Notes: a model not told the origin generated them from the sequence alone. Counted from the stretch's first letter, positions 1 to 7,849 are shown. The stretch: 8,463 bases of DNA from an uncultured Oscillibacter sp. (GCA_937884915.1 CALAAN010000063.1:1-8463); one strand, 5' to 3'. Made by a program: numbers and translations.

Positions 1-757
1 GCAGGTTGATGATCTGCGCCTGAATGGACACGTCCAGCGCGGAGACCGGCTCGTCGCAGACGATGAACTCGGGGTTGAGCGCGAGCGCACGCGCGATGCA
101 GATACGCTGGCGCTGGCCGCCGGAAAACTCGTGCGGGTAGCGGTCCTTGTGGAAGGGCTGCAAGCCGCAGTTGTCCATGACCTGATCGATATAATCGTCG
201 AATTCCGCCTTCGGGACAAGGTTGTGCTCGCGCACGGCCTCGCCGATGATCTCGCCGACCGGCATACGCGGGGAGAGTGAAGAGAACGGGTCCTGGAAGA
301 TGATCTGCATCTTCGTGCGCAGGGCGCGCAGCTCCTTGTGGGAGAGGTCGTAGACCTCCTGACCGTTGAAGAGCACCTGACCGCCGGACTTGGAGTCGTA
401 CAGGCGCAGGATCGTGCGGCCCGTGGTCGTCTTGCCGCAGCCGGACTCGCCGACAAGGCCCATCGTTGTGCCGCGCTTCAGGTTGAACGTGACGCCGTCG
501 ACAGCCTTGACATAGCCGACCGTCTTCGACACCATGCCGCCCTTGATCGGGAAGTATTTCTTGAGGTGATTGACCTGCAGGATATACTGCGGGTCATATT
601 CCACGGGGGTGAAATTGTTGTCGATGATGAGAGAGGACTTCTGCGCCTCGTCGGCGTGCTCCTGCTTCTTGACAAATTCGTCGGCATTCTGCTTCTGCGT
701 TTCCTTCAGCTCATCGAGAACCTGATCGTCGTTCTTACCGGCTTTCCAAAACGGCAT
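1..757 (-). CDS. oppF: Oligopeptide ABC transporter ATP-binding protein OppF (3' end cut off by window)
   Basis: One of the two cytoplasmic ATPases that drive peptide import through the OppBC channel. The first 252 residues are visible and the frame stays open to the left edge. Seen in the sequence: Walker A GESGCGKT at about residues 103-110, Q-loop Q155 followed by DPFSSL, signature SGGQRQR at 212-218, Walker B FIVCDE at 231-236, and D-loop SALD at 239-242. The H-loop and the C-terminal oligopeptide-transporter domain lie outside the window. The ABC domain begins only near residue 58; a charged, Lys/Glu/Asp/Gln-rich extension precedes it, whereas family members usually start almost directly with the domain. 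The ATG is one base after the oppD stop, with SD AAAGGAGG at 767-774 inside the end of oppD, implying translational coupling. The choice of F over D rests on gene order and on the QRQR-type signature. Peptide versus dipeptide specificity cannot be told. Confidence 0.9.
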   Translation of the reverse strand, partial: MPFWKAGKNDDQVLDELKETQKQNADEFVKKQEHADEAQKSSLIIDNNFTPVEYDPQYILQVNHLKKYFPIKGGMVSKTVGYVKAVDGVTFNLKRGTTMGLVGESGCGKTTTGRTILRLYDSKSGGQVLFNGQEVYDLSHKELRALRTKMQIIFQDPFSSLSPRMPVGEIIGEAVREHNLVPKAEFDDYIDQVMDNCGLQPFHKDRYPHEFSGGQRQRICIARALALNPEFIVCDEPVSALDVSIQAQIINL

Positions 758-758
758 C

Positions 759-1967
<1,209 letters not shown>

Positions 1968-1984
1968 TCAAATTCCCTCCTTTC

Positions 1985-3628
1985 TCAGCGCTTCATCTTC
2001 GGGTCGAACGCGTCGCGCAGACCGTCGCCGACGAAGTTGAAGCCGAGGACCGTCAGCATCAGGCAGATGCCGGCGGGGATCCAGATGAACCAGTAGTTCG
2101 TCAGCACGTAAGTGTTGTTGACGTCGTTGATGATGTTGCCCCAGGAGGCGAACGGGAACTTGACGCCGAGGCCGAGGAAGCTGAGCGTCGCCTCGGTGAT
2201 GATGGTGGAGCCGAGGCTCATCGTGCAGTTGACGATGAGCTGCGGAATGACGTTGGGGATCAGGTGGCGGAAGATGCGGCGCGAAACGCTGATGCCGCAG
2301 GCCTCCGTCGCGGTCATGAACTCCTGCTCGCGCAGCGACAGGATCTGGCCGCGGACGAGACGGGCGATGCCCGGCCAGCCGAGGAAGCCTAAGATCAGCA
2401 TTAGGTAGAGCATTCGGATCTGCGGGTCGACGCGCATGCCGTCCATCGCCGCGCCCAGAATGATGATGAGCGGGGTGGAGGGGATGCAGTAGAAAATATC
2501 GACGATACGCATGATGAGGTTATCGACCCAGCCGCCGAAGTAGCCGGAGACGCCGCCGAGCACCACGCCGAGCGCCGCGGAAATGATGACGACGATGAAG
2601 CCGATCATCAGCGACACGCGGCCGCCGTACATCAGGCGGGTGAGCATATCCATGCCGTTTTTATCCGTGCCGAGCCAGTGCGTGGAGCTGGGGAAGGAGT
2701 AGGCGTCGAACACGCGGGTGGACGTGCCCTCCTTGATCGACCACTGGTACTTGGCGGGGTTGTATTCGAGCTTGATCTCGCGCTCCTGACCGGATTCGTT
2801 CACGTAGGTGAACTTGGTCTCACCGCGGTCGACGGCCTGCTGCACGCGCTCTTTGAAGTCCTTGGTGATGACGGTTCCGCTGACTTTGGACTGAATGACG
2901 TAGCGGCTGATGTAGGCGATCTCCTCGCCGTTCAGCATGACGCTGTCCTCATCGAGCGTATAGGTCTTACCGTCGGCCGTGAACTCCGCTTCGCCGTTGG
3001 CGTGCGCCTTGAGGGCGTTGAAGCTGAAGTTGAAGCCGAACTTCTGGCTGGGGTCGTTCGAGCTGATGATGTCCTTATAGGCGATGGCAAGGAGCTTGCC
3101 GCCGCTCGAAACGGAATAGAGCGAGTCGCCCTCCTCGGTCACGTCGTAGGTGACGCCCTTATAGGAGAAGCTGTCGTCCTTGCCCATGTGCAGCGTGAGC
3201 TGCGCCTGGAGGATCGTGCCGAACTCCTGGCCGTCGGCCACGAGATAGCGGTACTCGGTGTTCTCGCTCATGGCGGCGTATTCCTTGAGCTGGATATCGT
3301 CGCGGTAGAAGACCTCGTCCTCTCCATAGGGGCTGAGAAGGCCGCCGATGAAGGAGAAGATGAACATCACGGCGAGGATTGTCAGACCCACGACCGCGAG
3401 GCGGTTGCGGAAAAAGCGCTTAGCGACCAGCGTGCCCGGGGAAAGGACCTTGACGCGGCGGTCGTCGTTGAGGGAATAATCCTCTTCGGGCGGCTTATTT
3501 TCCTCGGAGGGCGTGTTGTCCTTTCCTGCGTACTTGTCGTTGAGCTCGTAGGAACGGCGGCGGGCATCGCCTTCACCGTGAACAGGATTGTGAACGTCTT
3601 TATCGGTTCTATCGTCAAAATAACTCAT
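1985..3628 (-). CDS. oppC: Oligopeptide ABC transporter permease OppC with a large extra domain
   Basis: Membrane subunit of the peptide importer, 547 residues against about 300 for typical OppC/DppC. Layout: charged N-terminal tail (1-62), basic stretch KRFFRNR at 70-76, TM1 about 77-98, then about 200 residues of non-membrane sequence, then the conserved core from HWLGTDKNGMDML (317-329) to the end. Core helices lie near 338-360, 376-393, 405-423, 460-485 and 511-530. The EAA coupling loop that contacts the ATPases is near 437-459 (TATEACGISVS...FRHLIPN). Usually only about 20 residues separate the SPYG-like end of TM1 from HxxGTD, so most of 104-312 is an insertion. By the positive-inside rule it lies outside the cell. 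It looks beta-rich and partly repetitive. SD AAAGGAGG at 3638-3645 sets the start, 18 nt after oppB. The permease call is secure; the role of the insert is unknown. Confidence 0.93.
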   Translation of the reverse strand: MSYFDDRTDKDVHNPVHGEGDARRRSYELNDKYAGKDNTPSEENKPPEEDYSLNDDRRVKVLSPGTLVAKRFFRNRLAVVGLTILAVMFIFSFIGGLLSPYGEDEVFYRDDIQLKEYAAMSENTEYRYLVADGQEFGTILQAQLTLHMGKDDSFSYKGVTYDVTEEGDSLYSVSSGGKLLAIAYKDIISSNDPSQKFGFNFSFNALKAHANGEAEFTADGKTYTLDEDSVMLNGEEIAYISRYVIQSKVSGTVITKDFKERVQQAVDRGETKFTYVNESGQEREIKLEYNPAKYQWSIKEGTSTRVFDAYSFPSSTHWLGTDKNGMDMLTRLMYGGRVSLMIGFIVVIISAALGVVLGGVSGYFGGWVDNLIMRIVDIFYCIPSTPLIIILGAAMDGMRVDPQIRMLYLMLILGFLGWPGIARLVRGQILSLREQEFMTATEACGISVSRRIFRHLIPNVIPQLIVNCTMSLGSTIITEATLSFLGLGVKFPFASWGNIINDVNNTYVLTNYWFIWIPAGICLMLTVLGFNFVGDGLRDAFDPKMKR

Positions 3629-3646
3629 TCGTCACGTCCTCCTTTC

Positions 3647-4633
3647 TTACGCGATGCGCACGCGGGGGTCGACCACCGCGTACAGGATGTCGGAGATCAG
3701 GTTGCCCAGCAGGGTCAGGATCGCCAGGAACGTCATGTAGAACATGGAGAAGGGAATATCGCCCGCGACCATCGCGTTATACGAGATGTAGCCGATGCCG
3801 GGGATGGCGAACAGCGTCTCGGTGATGAGCGCGCCGGCGAAGAGGCCGGGCAGCGAGCCGCCGATGAACGTCACGAGCGGGATGAGCGTGTTGCGGAAGG
3901 CGTGGTGATAGATGACCTTATGCTCGGAGAGGCCCTTGGCGCGGGCGGTGCGGATGTAGTCGGCGTTGAGCACCTCGAGCATGTTCGTGCGCACATAGCG
4001 CATCCACGGGCCGATGGAGATGAATACCAGCGTGACGATGGGCAGCACCAGATGCTTTGCCATATCGAGGATCTGGCCGAACTGGCTGAGGGAGTTGAAG
4101 TCGCGTCCCGTGAGGCCGACAAGGTCGAACCAGCCGAGCTTGACGGAGAAGATGAGCTTTAAGAGCGTCGCGAAGAAGAACGTCGGCAGCGACATACCGA
4201 GCAGTGCGACGGTCGTGACGGTGTAGTCGGTCACGCTGTACTGCTTGGTGGCGGCCACGATGCCGAGCGGCACCGCGATCAAAAGCTCGAACACGAGCGA
4301 GATGGCGCCCATGATGAACGAGACCCAGATGACCTCGTTGAACTTCTGGATGACGGGCACGGTATACTTCCAGCTGTCGCCGAAGTTGCCGGTGCACAGG
4401 TTCTTGAGCTGGACGAAGAAGCCGGGGATGAGGCCAAGATCCAGACCGTATTGTGCGTTGAGCTGTGCCAGCCACTCCTCATAGGGCTTGGAGCCGGGAG
4501 CCTGCGAGAGCTGCCGCGCCATATTCTCCACATAGGAGCTGGGCAGGCAGCGCATGAGCACGTAGATGATGAATGTCACAAAAAAGAGGATCACCACCGA
4601 CAGCAGCAGGCGTTTTACCAGAAATTTGCGCAT
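3647..4633 (-). CDS. oppB: Oligopeptide ABC transporter permease OppB
   Basis: Partner permease of OppC, 328 residues, the normal length for OppB/DppB. Seen: a basic N-terminus (MRKFLVKR) leading into TM1 at about 9-28, the typical extracellular loop ending in the GDSW region (85-88), further helices at about 103-126, 137-163, 194-210, 250-275 and 297-321, and a well-kept EAA loop at 225-248 (DYIRTARAKG ... HHAFRN) that docks on an ATPase. It ends with VDPRVRIA, close to the family's usual DPR(I/V)R ending. The frame is open further upstream to an ATG at 4738, but ATG 4633 is preferred: it has GGAGGG five bases upstream, and the encoded N-terminus matches the family, while the upstream 35 residues are hydrophilic and unrelated. 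First gene after the structured oppA-oppB gap. Confidence 0.95.
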   Translation of the reverse strand: MRKFLVKRLLLSVVILFFVTFIIYVLMRCLPSSYVENMARQLSQAPGSKPYEEWLAQLNAQYGLDLGLIPGFFVQLKNLCTGNFGDSWKYTVPVIQKFNEVIWVSFIMGAISLVFELLIAVPLGIVAATKQYSVTDYTVTTVALLGMSLPTFFFATLLKLIFSVKLGWFDLVGLTGRDFNSLSQFGQILDMAKHLVLPIVTLVFISIGPWMRYVRTNMLEVLNADYIRTARAKGLSEHKVIYHHAFRNTLIPLVTFIGGSLPGLFAGALITETLFAIPGIGYISYNAMVAGDIPFSMFYMTFLAILTLLGNLISDILYAVVDPRVRIA

Positions 4634-4638
4634 AGAAT

Positions 4639-4644
4639 CCCTCC
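4639..4644 (-). promoter_or_regulatory. Ribosome binding site deciding the oppB start
   Basis: GGAGGG on the minus strand, five bases before ATG 4633. The in-frame ATG at 4738 lacks such a site and lies in a predicted stem-loop, so 4633 is taken as the start. A weak 5-bp hairpin (CCGTT with AACGG, 4643-4647 and 4655-4659) touches the first two G of this site. Confidence 0.8.
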
Positions 4645-4720
4645 GTTTTTTGATAACGGCTGCCCCTTGCCGGGGGCTTGTCGCCGTCTCGGGTTTGATA
4701 TGTATCTCTCTGCATATCAG

Positions 4721-4750
4721 CCAAATGCTCCGATGCACCGGGGCATTTGG
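4721..4750 (-). other. Second intercistronic stem-loop
   Basis: CCAAATGC (4721-4728) is the exact reverse complement of GCATTTGG (4743-4750). Two further C-G pairs beyond one mismatch leave an eight-base loop. It has no U-run on either side, so it is not a terminator by itself. It lies in tandem with the 4769-4813 stem and probably shares its role. Confidence 0.55.
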
Positions 4751-4768
4751 ATCATAGGCAGATGGCCT

Positions 4769-4813
4769 GGGGCAGGCTACCCCGCGGCCAGAGCCGCAGG
4801 GTAGCCATGCGCC
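4769..4813 (-). other. Strong intercistronic stem-loop just after oppA
   Basis: In the oppA-sense RNA, GGCUACCC (4806-4799) pairs with GGGUAGCC (4782-4775). A U-G wobble and a further 5 bp (GCGGC/GCCGC) then close a four-base UCUG loop, giving an uninterrupted 14-bp stem. Past a one-base bulge, three more pairs plus two beyond a mismatch extend it to 4769/4813. On the opposite strand the wobble would be a C-A mismatch, so the structure favours the sense transcript. No U-tract follows, so it is not a standard intrinsic terminator; mRNA stabilisation or attenuation between oppA and oppB is the likely role. It starts about 30 nt after the oppA stop. Confidence 0.7.
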
Positions 4814-4842
4814 TAAGTAACGTTTTTGTGCAGCGACGGATC

Positions 4843-7104
4843 TTACTGCAGGTCGAGCAGCTCGATGTCGTTGTACCAGGTCCAGTAGGTCGTGATATCG
4901 GGCGTCACGGTGTCGAGGTTGACACGCTGAGCGGAGATGATCACGCAGTTCTGGCGCTGATAGATGGGGATCTCGACCGCCCAGTCGGCCACGATGTCAA
5001 GGCACTGCTTATACAGGGTCTTGCGGTAGGTCTGGTCGGTGGACTGACGCGCCATTACGATGAGCTCGTCGAGCTCGGCATCCTTGATCCAGTAGGACTT
5101 CTCGTTGGAGCCGCCCTGGCTGTGATAGATCTGATACATATCCGGGTCGGGCGTGGCCTGCCATGCCATGGCGAACATGTCGGCAGTACCGGCGTTGACG
5201 GCGTTGGTCATCTCGGAGAAGTTGGACATATCGGAGACGATCAGGTTGAAGCCGATCTCCTTGAGGGCGTCGGACGCGAGGGTCAGCGCCATGAAGGAGG
5301 GGTGGTCGCCCGTGCCGCCGCCGCCGATCATGACCTCAGCGTCCATGCGGCCGCCTGCGGGAGCAGCGATGATCTTGCCGTTCTCGACGGTGTAGCCGGC
5401 AGCCTCAAAGTAGCCAAGAGCGGCTTCCTTGGCGGCGGCATACTTCTCATCGGCACTCATGCCTTCGGTGTAGATGTCGTTGCCGTTGACGTCAACGGAG
5501 AAGGCGACCTTGTAGCCCTCGTCGGTGACGCGCGGAGCGGCCCAGGAGGTATCGGAGATGGGGTAGTTGATGACGTTGGCGAACTCACCGTAGTAGGAGT
5601 CGACAGCGACGTCACGGTAAACGGCAATGACCGTGGCGATGGCCTTACGCAGATCCTTGGAGGCCTCGTCGCCGCCGTTGCCGTCGCCGACCTTCACGCG
5701 GTTGGCGTTGAAGCCGACATAACCGTAGCCAAGGTTGGCGACGAGGTCGGTCTGGATGACGTCGCCGGAGATCTCGCCGTTAGAGTTGGCTTCCTTGATC
5801 TGCTCGGCATTTTCCTTGGAGTAGGAGGGGTCGGTCACATCGATCGTGCCGGAGACAACACCGGGGATCTTATCGACGTCCTGCATCTCGCGCCAGATGA
5901 CGGTGTCGATCTTGGGCTCGCCCTTCCAGTAGGTCGGGTTCTTCTGCAGGGTGACGGCGCCGTTGGACCAGCTCTCGAAGGTGTACGGGCCGGAGCCGAC
6001 AGGCGTGGAGGTCACGGACTTGACGTGGGACAGGTCGCCCTTGGTGAAGCCGAACATGTTGTTGTCGTAGTCATACTTGTCGGTCTCGCCGTAGTAGTGC
6101 ATGGGGCACACGCTGACGGGGATCTGATAGATGGCGGCGGCGTTGACCTCGGTGAGGGTGACGGTCATGGAGTAGTCACCGGTCTTGACGATACCGGCAA
6201 CGTTGGGAGCGGACTCACCGGTCTGAACGGCGACGGTGTAGTCGCTGTAGGAATCGCCCAGCTCAGATTCGAGGAAAGCGGAGATGCTGGTGCCGGCAGT
6301 TTCGGCGTTGATGCCGTCATCGGAGATGTCATAGCCGTACTTGGCGACGATGGCAGCCCAGAAATCTTCGACCGTGTCGTCCTCGGCAAGCTCGAAGCCC
6401 CAGTTGGCGGCCTTGGCGGCGACAGAATCCTCAGCGGCGGAATAGCCGTTATCAACCACGTAGTCAAGGATCTCCTGGGCGAACTTCACGCCGGCGGCGT
6501 TGAAGGCGGTCCAGTAAGCGTTGTACTGCTCCTCGGTGTAGAAGTCGTTGGCGCTGTAAGCGTCGGGACCGGCGGCGAGGATCAGGTTCTGGACGGTGTC
6601 CATACCGCTGCGATAGGCCTCCAGACCCTTGATGGGCAGGGAGTACAGCGTGGAAACGCCGTCATAGGCGGGGTCGGGCAGGACGTAGTAGGAGAAGATG
6701 ACGTCGTCGATGGTCATTTCTTCACCGTCGGAGAACTTGACGCCCTCTTTCAGGGTGATGTTGTAGTCGACCGTGCCGTCAGCGTTCTCGACGATGTCGC
6801 AGTCGGCAATGCCTTTGTAAGTATAGTCGGTGCCGTTGTAGGGACGGACGTCGCCCTCGATGCCCTTGAGGACAACAGAGCCCTCACGGTCAGTGATGAG
6901 CAGGGCGTCGAAGACCATACCCATGACCTGGTTTTCATAGTCATTGGTATAGAAGAAGGGGGAGAACTTACCGTCGAAGTTCTGCGTACCGACAACAAGC
7001 GTCTTGCCGTCGGTCTGGCCGTCGTCCGTCTTCTTGTCGCCGCAGCCGGCCAGAAGACCCAGACACATGACCAGAGAAAGGATCAGTGCAAGTGTTCTTT
7101 TCAT
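4843..7104 (-). CDS. oppA: Oligopeptide-binding lipoprotein OppA (SBP_bac_5 family) with an internal insertion
   Basis: Extracellular peptide receptor of the importer, 753 residues; usual length is about 520-600. The N-terminus is a type II signal peptide: KR, a hydrophobic stretch (5-19), then lipobox LLAGC with Cys21 as the lipid-modified residue, so it is tethered to the outer face of the membrane. Family landmarks: TLVVGTQ (35-41), the FSDGEEMTIDDVIFSYY block (124-140), VGSGPYTFESW (369-379) with NPTYWKG (389-395), LRKAIA (485-490) and the C-terminal MAWQATPDPDMYQIYHS block (646-662). About 140 residues (165-303), mostly acidic and helical in look, split the fold between the FSDGE block and the TGDYSMTVTLTE strand. 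An in-frame ATG at 7158 is rejected because SD AAAGGAG sits eight bases before 7104 and the signal peptide starts there. The exact ligand cannot be read from the sequence. Confidence 0.95.
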   Translation of the reverse strand: MKRTLALILSLVMCLGLLAGCGDKKTDDGQTDGKTLVVGTQNFDGKFSPFFYTNDYENQVMGMVFDALLITDREGSVVLKGIEGDVRPYNGTDYTYKGIADCDIVENADGTVDYNITLKEGVKFSDGEEMTIDDVIFSYYVLPDPAYDGVSTLYSLPIKGLEAYRSGMDTVQNLILAAGPDAYSANDFYTEEQYNAYWTAFNAAGVKFAQEILDYVVDNGYSAAEDSVAAKAANWGFELAEDDTVEDFWAAIVAKYGYDISDDGINAETAGTSISAFLESELGDSYSDYTVAVQTGESAPNVAGIVKTGDYSMTVTLTEVNAAAIYQIPVSVCPMHYYGETDKYDYDNNMFGFTKGDLSHVKSVTSTPVGSGPYTFESWSNGAVTLQKNPTYWKGEPKIDTVIWREMQDVDKIPGVVSGTIDVTDPSYSKENAEQIKEANSNGEISGDVIQTDLVANLGYGYVGFNANRVKVGDGNGGDEASKDLRKAIATVIAVYRDVAVDSYYGEFANVINYPISDTSWAAPRVTDEGYKVAFSVDVNGNDIYTEGMSADEKYAAAKEAALGYFEAAGYTVENGKIIAAPAGGRMDAEVMIGGGGTGDHPSFMALTLASDALKEIGFNLIVSDMSNFSEMTNAVNAGTADMFAMAWQATPDPDMYQIYHSQGGSNEKSYWIKDAELDELIVMARQSTDQTYRKTLYKQCLDIVADWAVEIPIYQRQNCVIISAQRVNLDTVTPDITTYWTWYNDIELLDLQ

Positions 7105-7112
7105 TGAATCTA

Positions 7113-7119
7113 CTCCTTT
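7113..7119 (-). promoter_or_regulatory. Ribosome binding site of oppA
   Basis: AAAGGAG on the minus strand, eight bases before ATG 7104. It decides between 7104 and the upstream in-frame ATG 7158: the lipoprotein signal peptide begins exactly at 7104. Confidence 0.85.
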
Positions 7120-7190
7120 TTTAATTTTTGCCAAAACGGGTCGCCCCGTGCAGCACAAAAGTAATGCGCTCGCGCGTAAATACGCGCGGA

Positions 7191-7208
7191 AAGGGACGTA
7201 CGCCCCTT
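7191..7208. promoter_or_regulatory. 18-bp palindrome, possible operator
   Basis: AAGGGACGTACGCCCCTT reads the same on both strands except for one symmetrical pair of positions (7196/7203). The centre is CGTACG. It lies about 45 bp downstream of the predicted -10 box, where a bound repressor could block the polymerase. In RNA its small loop capacity makes a hairpin less natural, so a dimeric protein-binding site is the preferred but unproven reading. No known consensus recognised. Confidence 0.4.
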
Positions 7209-7215
7209 GTGGACA

Positions 7216-7250
7216 TCTGTGCGCCGAAAAACAGCGCGCAGAATTTTTTT
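7216..7250 (+). terminator. Terminator-like hairpin with T-run on the plus strand
   Basis: On the plus strand TCTGTGCGC (7216-7224) and GCGCGCAGA (7234-7242) form a 9-bp stem (one T-G wobble) with a nine-base loop, followed by A and seven T (7244-7250). That is the layout of an intrinsic terminator for rightward transcription. No plus-strand gene precedes it; it could stop antisense RNA running out of oppA. The T-run is also the A-tract just after the opp -10 box, so the match may be incidental. Confidence 0.4.
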
Positions 7251-7251
7251 A

Positions 7252-7281
7252 ATTATAGCATGAAAAGATGAAAAATGTACA
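7252..7281 (-). promoter_or_regulatory. Promoter of the opp operon
   Basis: A perfect -10 box TATAAT (7257-7252) carries the TG extension one base upstream (TGC-TATAAT). A -35 of TGTACA (7281-7276; four of six consensus bases) sits 18 bp away. The area is AT-rich against GC-rich surroundings. Transcription would start near 7245, about 140 nt before the oppA ATG. The -35 lies about 10 bases after the stop of the upstream membrane-protein gene, and no intrinsic terminator is seen between them, so read-through from the upstream pair is also possible. Confidence 0.8.
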
Positions 7282-7291
7282 GAGTAAAATC

Positions 7292-7849
7292 TTAGGAATT
7301 ATCTTTTTTAGGCAATTTGCCCCATTCTGTATGCATAATTTCGGCGCGCAGAACAAGTACGCTTAAAAGCGCCGTCAGCTTCAGCAGGACATAGAGCAGC
7401 GCGAAAAACGTCTGCCCTACGTGGTCATTGACAAAAAAGAAGGTGAGTTCGCACGCGATGCCAAGGCCCGAAAAGACCGCCGTGACCGCCGTTCGCACCG
7501 GCAGAACGGCCACGCTTTTCCGGTAGTTGTACTCGCGCACCGCGCCCCAATCCGTTCCGAGCTTCGCGAGCGCCCAGACGACGCTCCCTGCCGAGAGAAA
7601 CTCGCCGAGGTAGGGGAGCAGAACGTAAAAACAGTTCTGCATCCCCGGTGCAGGAATGCACCCGCCCGCGGCGACTGCGGCGATCAGAACCGCCGCCATG
7701 GCCCACACGGCGCGTTTGATCCTGCGCTGCTTCGCATCATTGCTCCGGCAGGCATAGAGCGCCCCATTATAAACATATTCGCCCGCGACGTTCAGATGAA
7801 AGTCATTCAGGTGCTCGCGGCGGCTGTGCTTTCTGTGCTGTTCGCCCAT
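7292..7849 (-). CDS. Small integral membrane protein of unknown function
   Basis: 185 residues; I do not recognise the family. A basic, His/Arg-rich N-terminus (1-48) is followed by four hydrophobic segments at about 48-64, 73-96, 113-139 and 146-168, and a short charged C-terminal tail (HTEWGKLPKKDNS). Both ends are therefore predicted in the cytoplasm. There is no catalytic motif, and Cys34, Cys64, Cys73 and Cys133 form no obvious pattern. Its ATG overlaps the stop of the M3 peptidase gene by one base (TAATG) and has no good SD, so it is probably translated by termination-reinitiation after the peptidase. That link argues that it is a real gene. The opp promoter starts right after its stop. 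A role beside the peptidase or the importer is only suggested by position. Confidence 0.75.
   Translation of the reverse strand: MGEQHRKHSRREHLNDFHLNVAGEYVYNGALYACRSNDAKQRRIKRAVWAMAAVLIAAVAAGGCIPAPGMQNCFYVLLPYLGEFLSAGSVVWALAKLGTDWGAVREYNYRKSVAVLPVRTAVTAVFSGLGIACELTFFFVNDHVGQTFFALLYVLLKLTALLSVLVLRAEIMHTEWGKLPKKDNS

Larger units (their letters stand above)
4634..4842 (-). other. oppA-oppB intercistronic region with several stem-loops, no gene
   Basis: This stretch separates the binding-protein gene from the permease and ATPase genes, and no family-like protein is encoded in it. It contains four inverted repeats: 4775-4806 (strongest), 4721-4750, 4697-4718 (GATATG/CATATC) and 4662-4677 (GCCCC/GGGGC). 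None is followed by a U-run on the minus strand and I see no convincing promoter. The reading is that the operon transcript passes through it, with the hairpins acting in RNA processing, 3'-end protection of oppA mRNA or partial termination. That role is inferred from the common behaviour of peptide-importer operons. Confidence 0.6.
7105..7245 (-). promoter_or_regulatory. Structured 5' leader of oppA mRNA
   Basis: The untranslated leader between the predicted start of transcription and oppA holds four inverted repeats in order: 7242-7216 (9-bp arms, nine-base loop, one C-A mismatch in the sense RNA), the 18-bp dyad at 7208-7191, a perfect 7-bp CGCGCGT/ACGCGCG hairpin with loop ATTT at 7188-7171, and ACGGG/CCCGT closed by a GCGA (GNRA-type) tetraloop at 7149-7136, followed by UUUU. 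I recognise no known riboswitch or T-box. A regulatory or mRNA-stabilising role is inferred from the density of structure only. Confidence 0.55.

Noticed and set aside
2678..4162. A 494-codon open frame on the plus strand opposite oppB and oppC
   Set aside because: It crosses two real genes and their junction, and is rich in Ala, Glu, Val, Asp, Gly and Leu in the way of an antisense shadow. No start signal is visible.
4634..4738. Longer oppB start at ATG 4738, adding 35 residues
   Set aside because: The added residues are hydrophilic and unlike any OppB, the ATG lies inside a predicted stem-loop, and the strong SD stands before ATG 4633.
4769..4813. Rho-independent terminator after oppA
   Set aside because: The stem is strong, but no U-run follows on the minus strand, and oppB to oppF have no visible promoter of their own, so full termination here is unlikely.
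4747..7107. A 786-codon open frame on the plus strand opposite oppA
   Set aside because: It lies opposite a clear lipoprotein gene, its product is a low-complexity Val/Gly/Asp-rich chain with no family features, and no ribosome binding site precedes it. Long antisense frames are expected in GC-rich genes.
7136..7149. Intrinsic terminator in the oppA leader (ACGGG-GCGA-CCCGT then TTTT)
   Set aside because: The stem has only five pairs and the U-run four bases, too weak for a terminator; noted as leader structure only.
7105..7158. Longer oppA start at ATG 7158, adding 18 residues
   Set aside because: It would put residues before the lipoprotein signal peptide and ignore the AAAGGAG site before ATG 7104.
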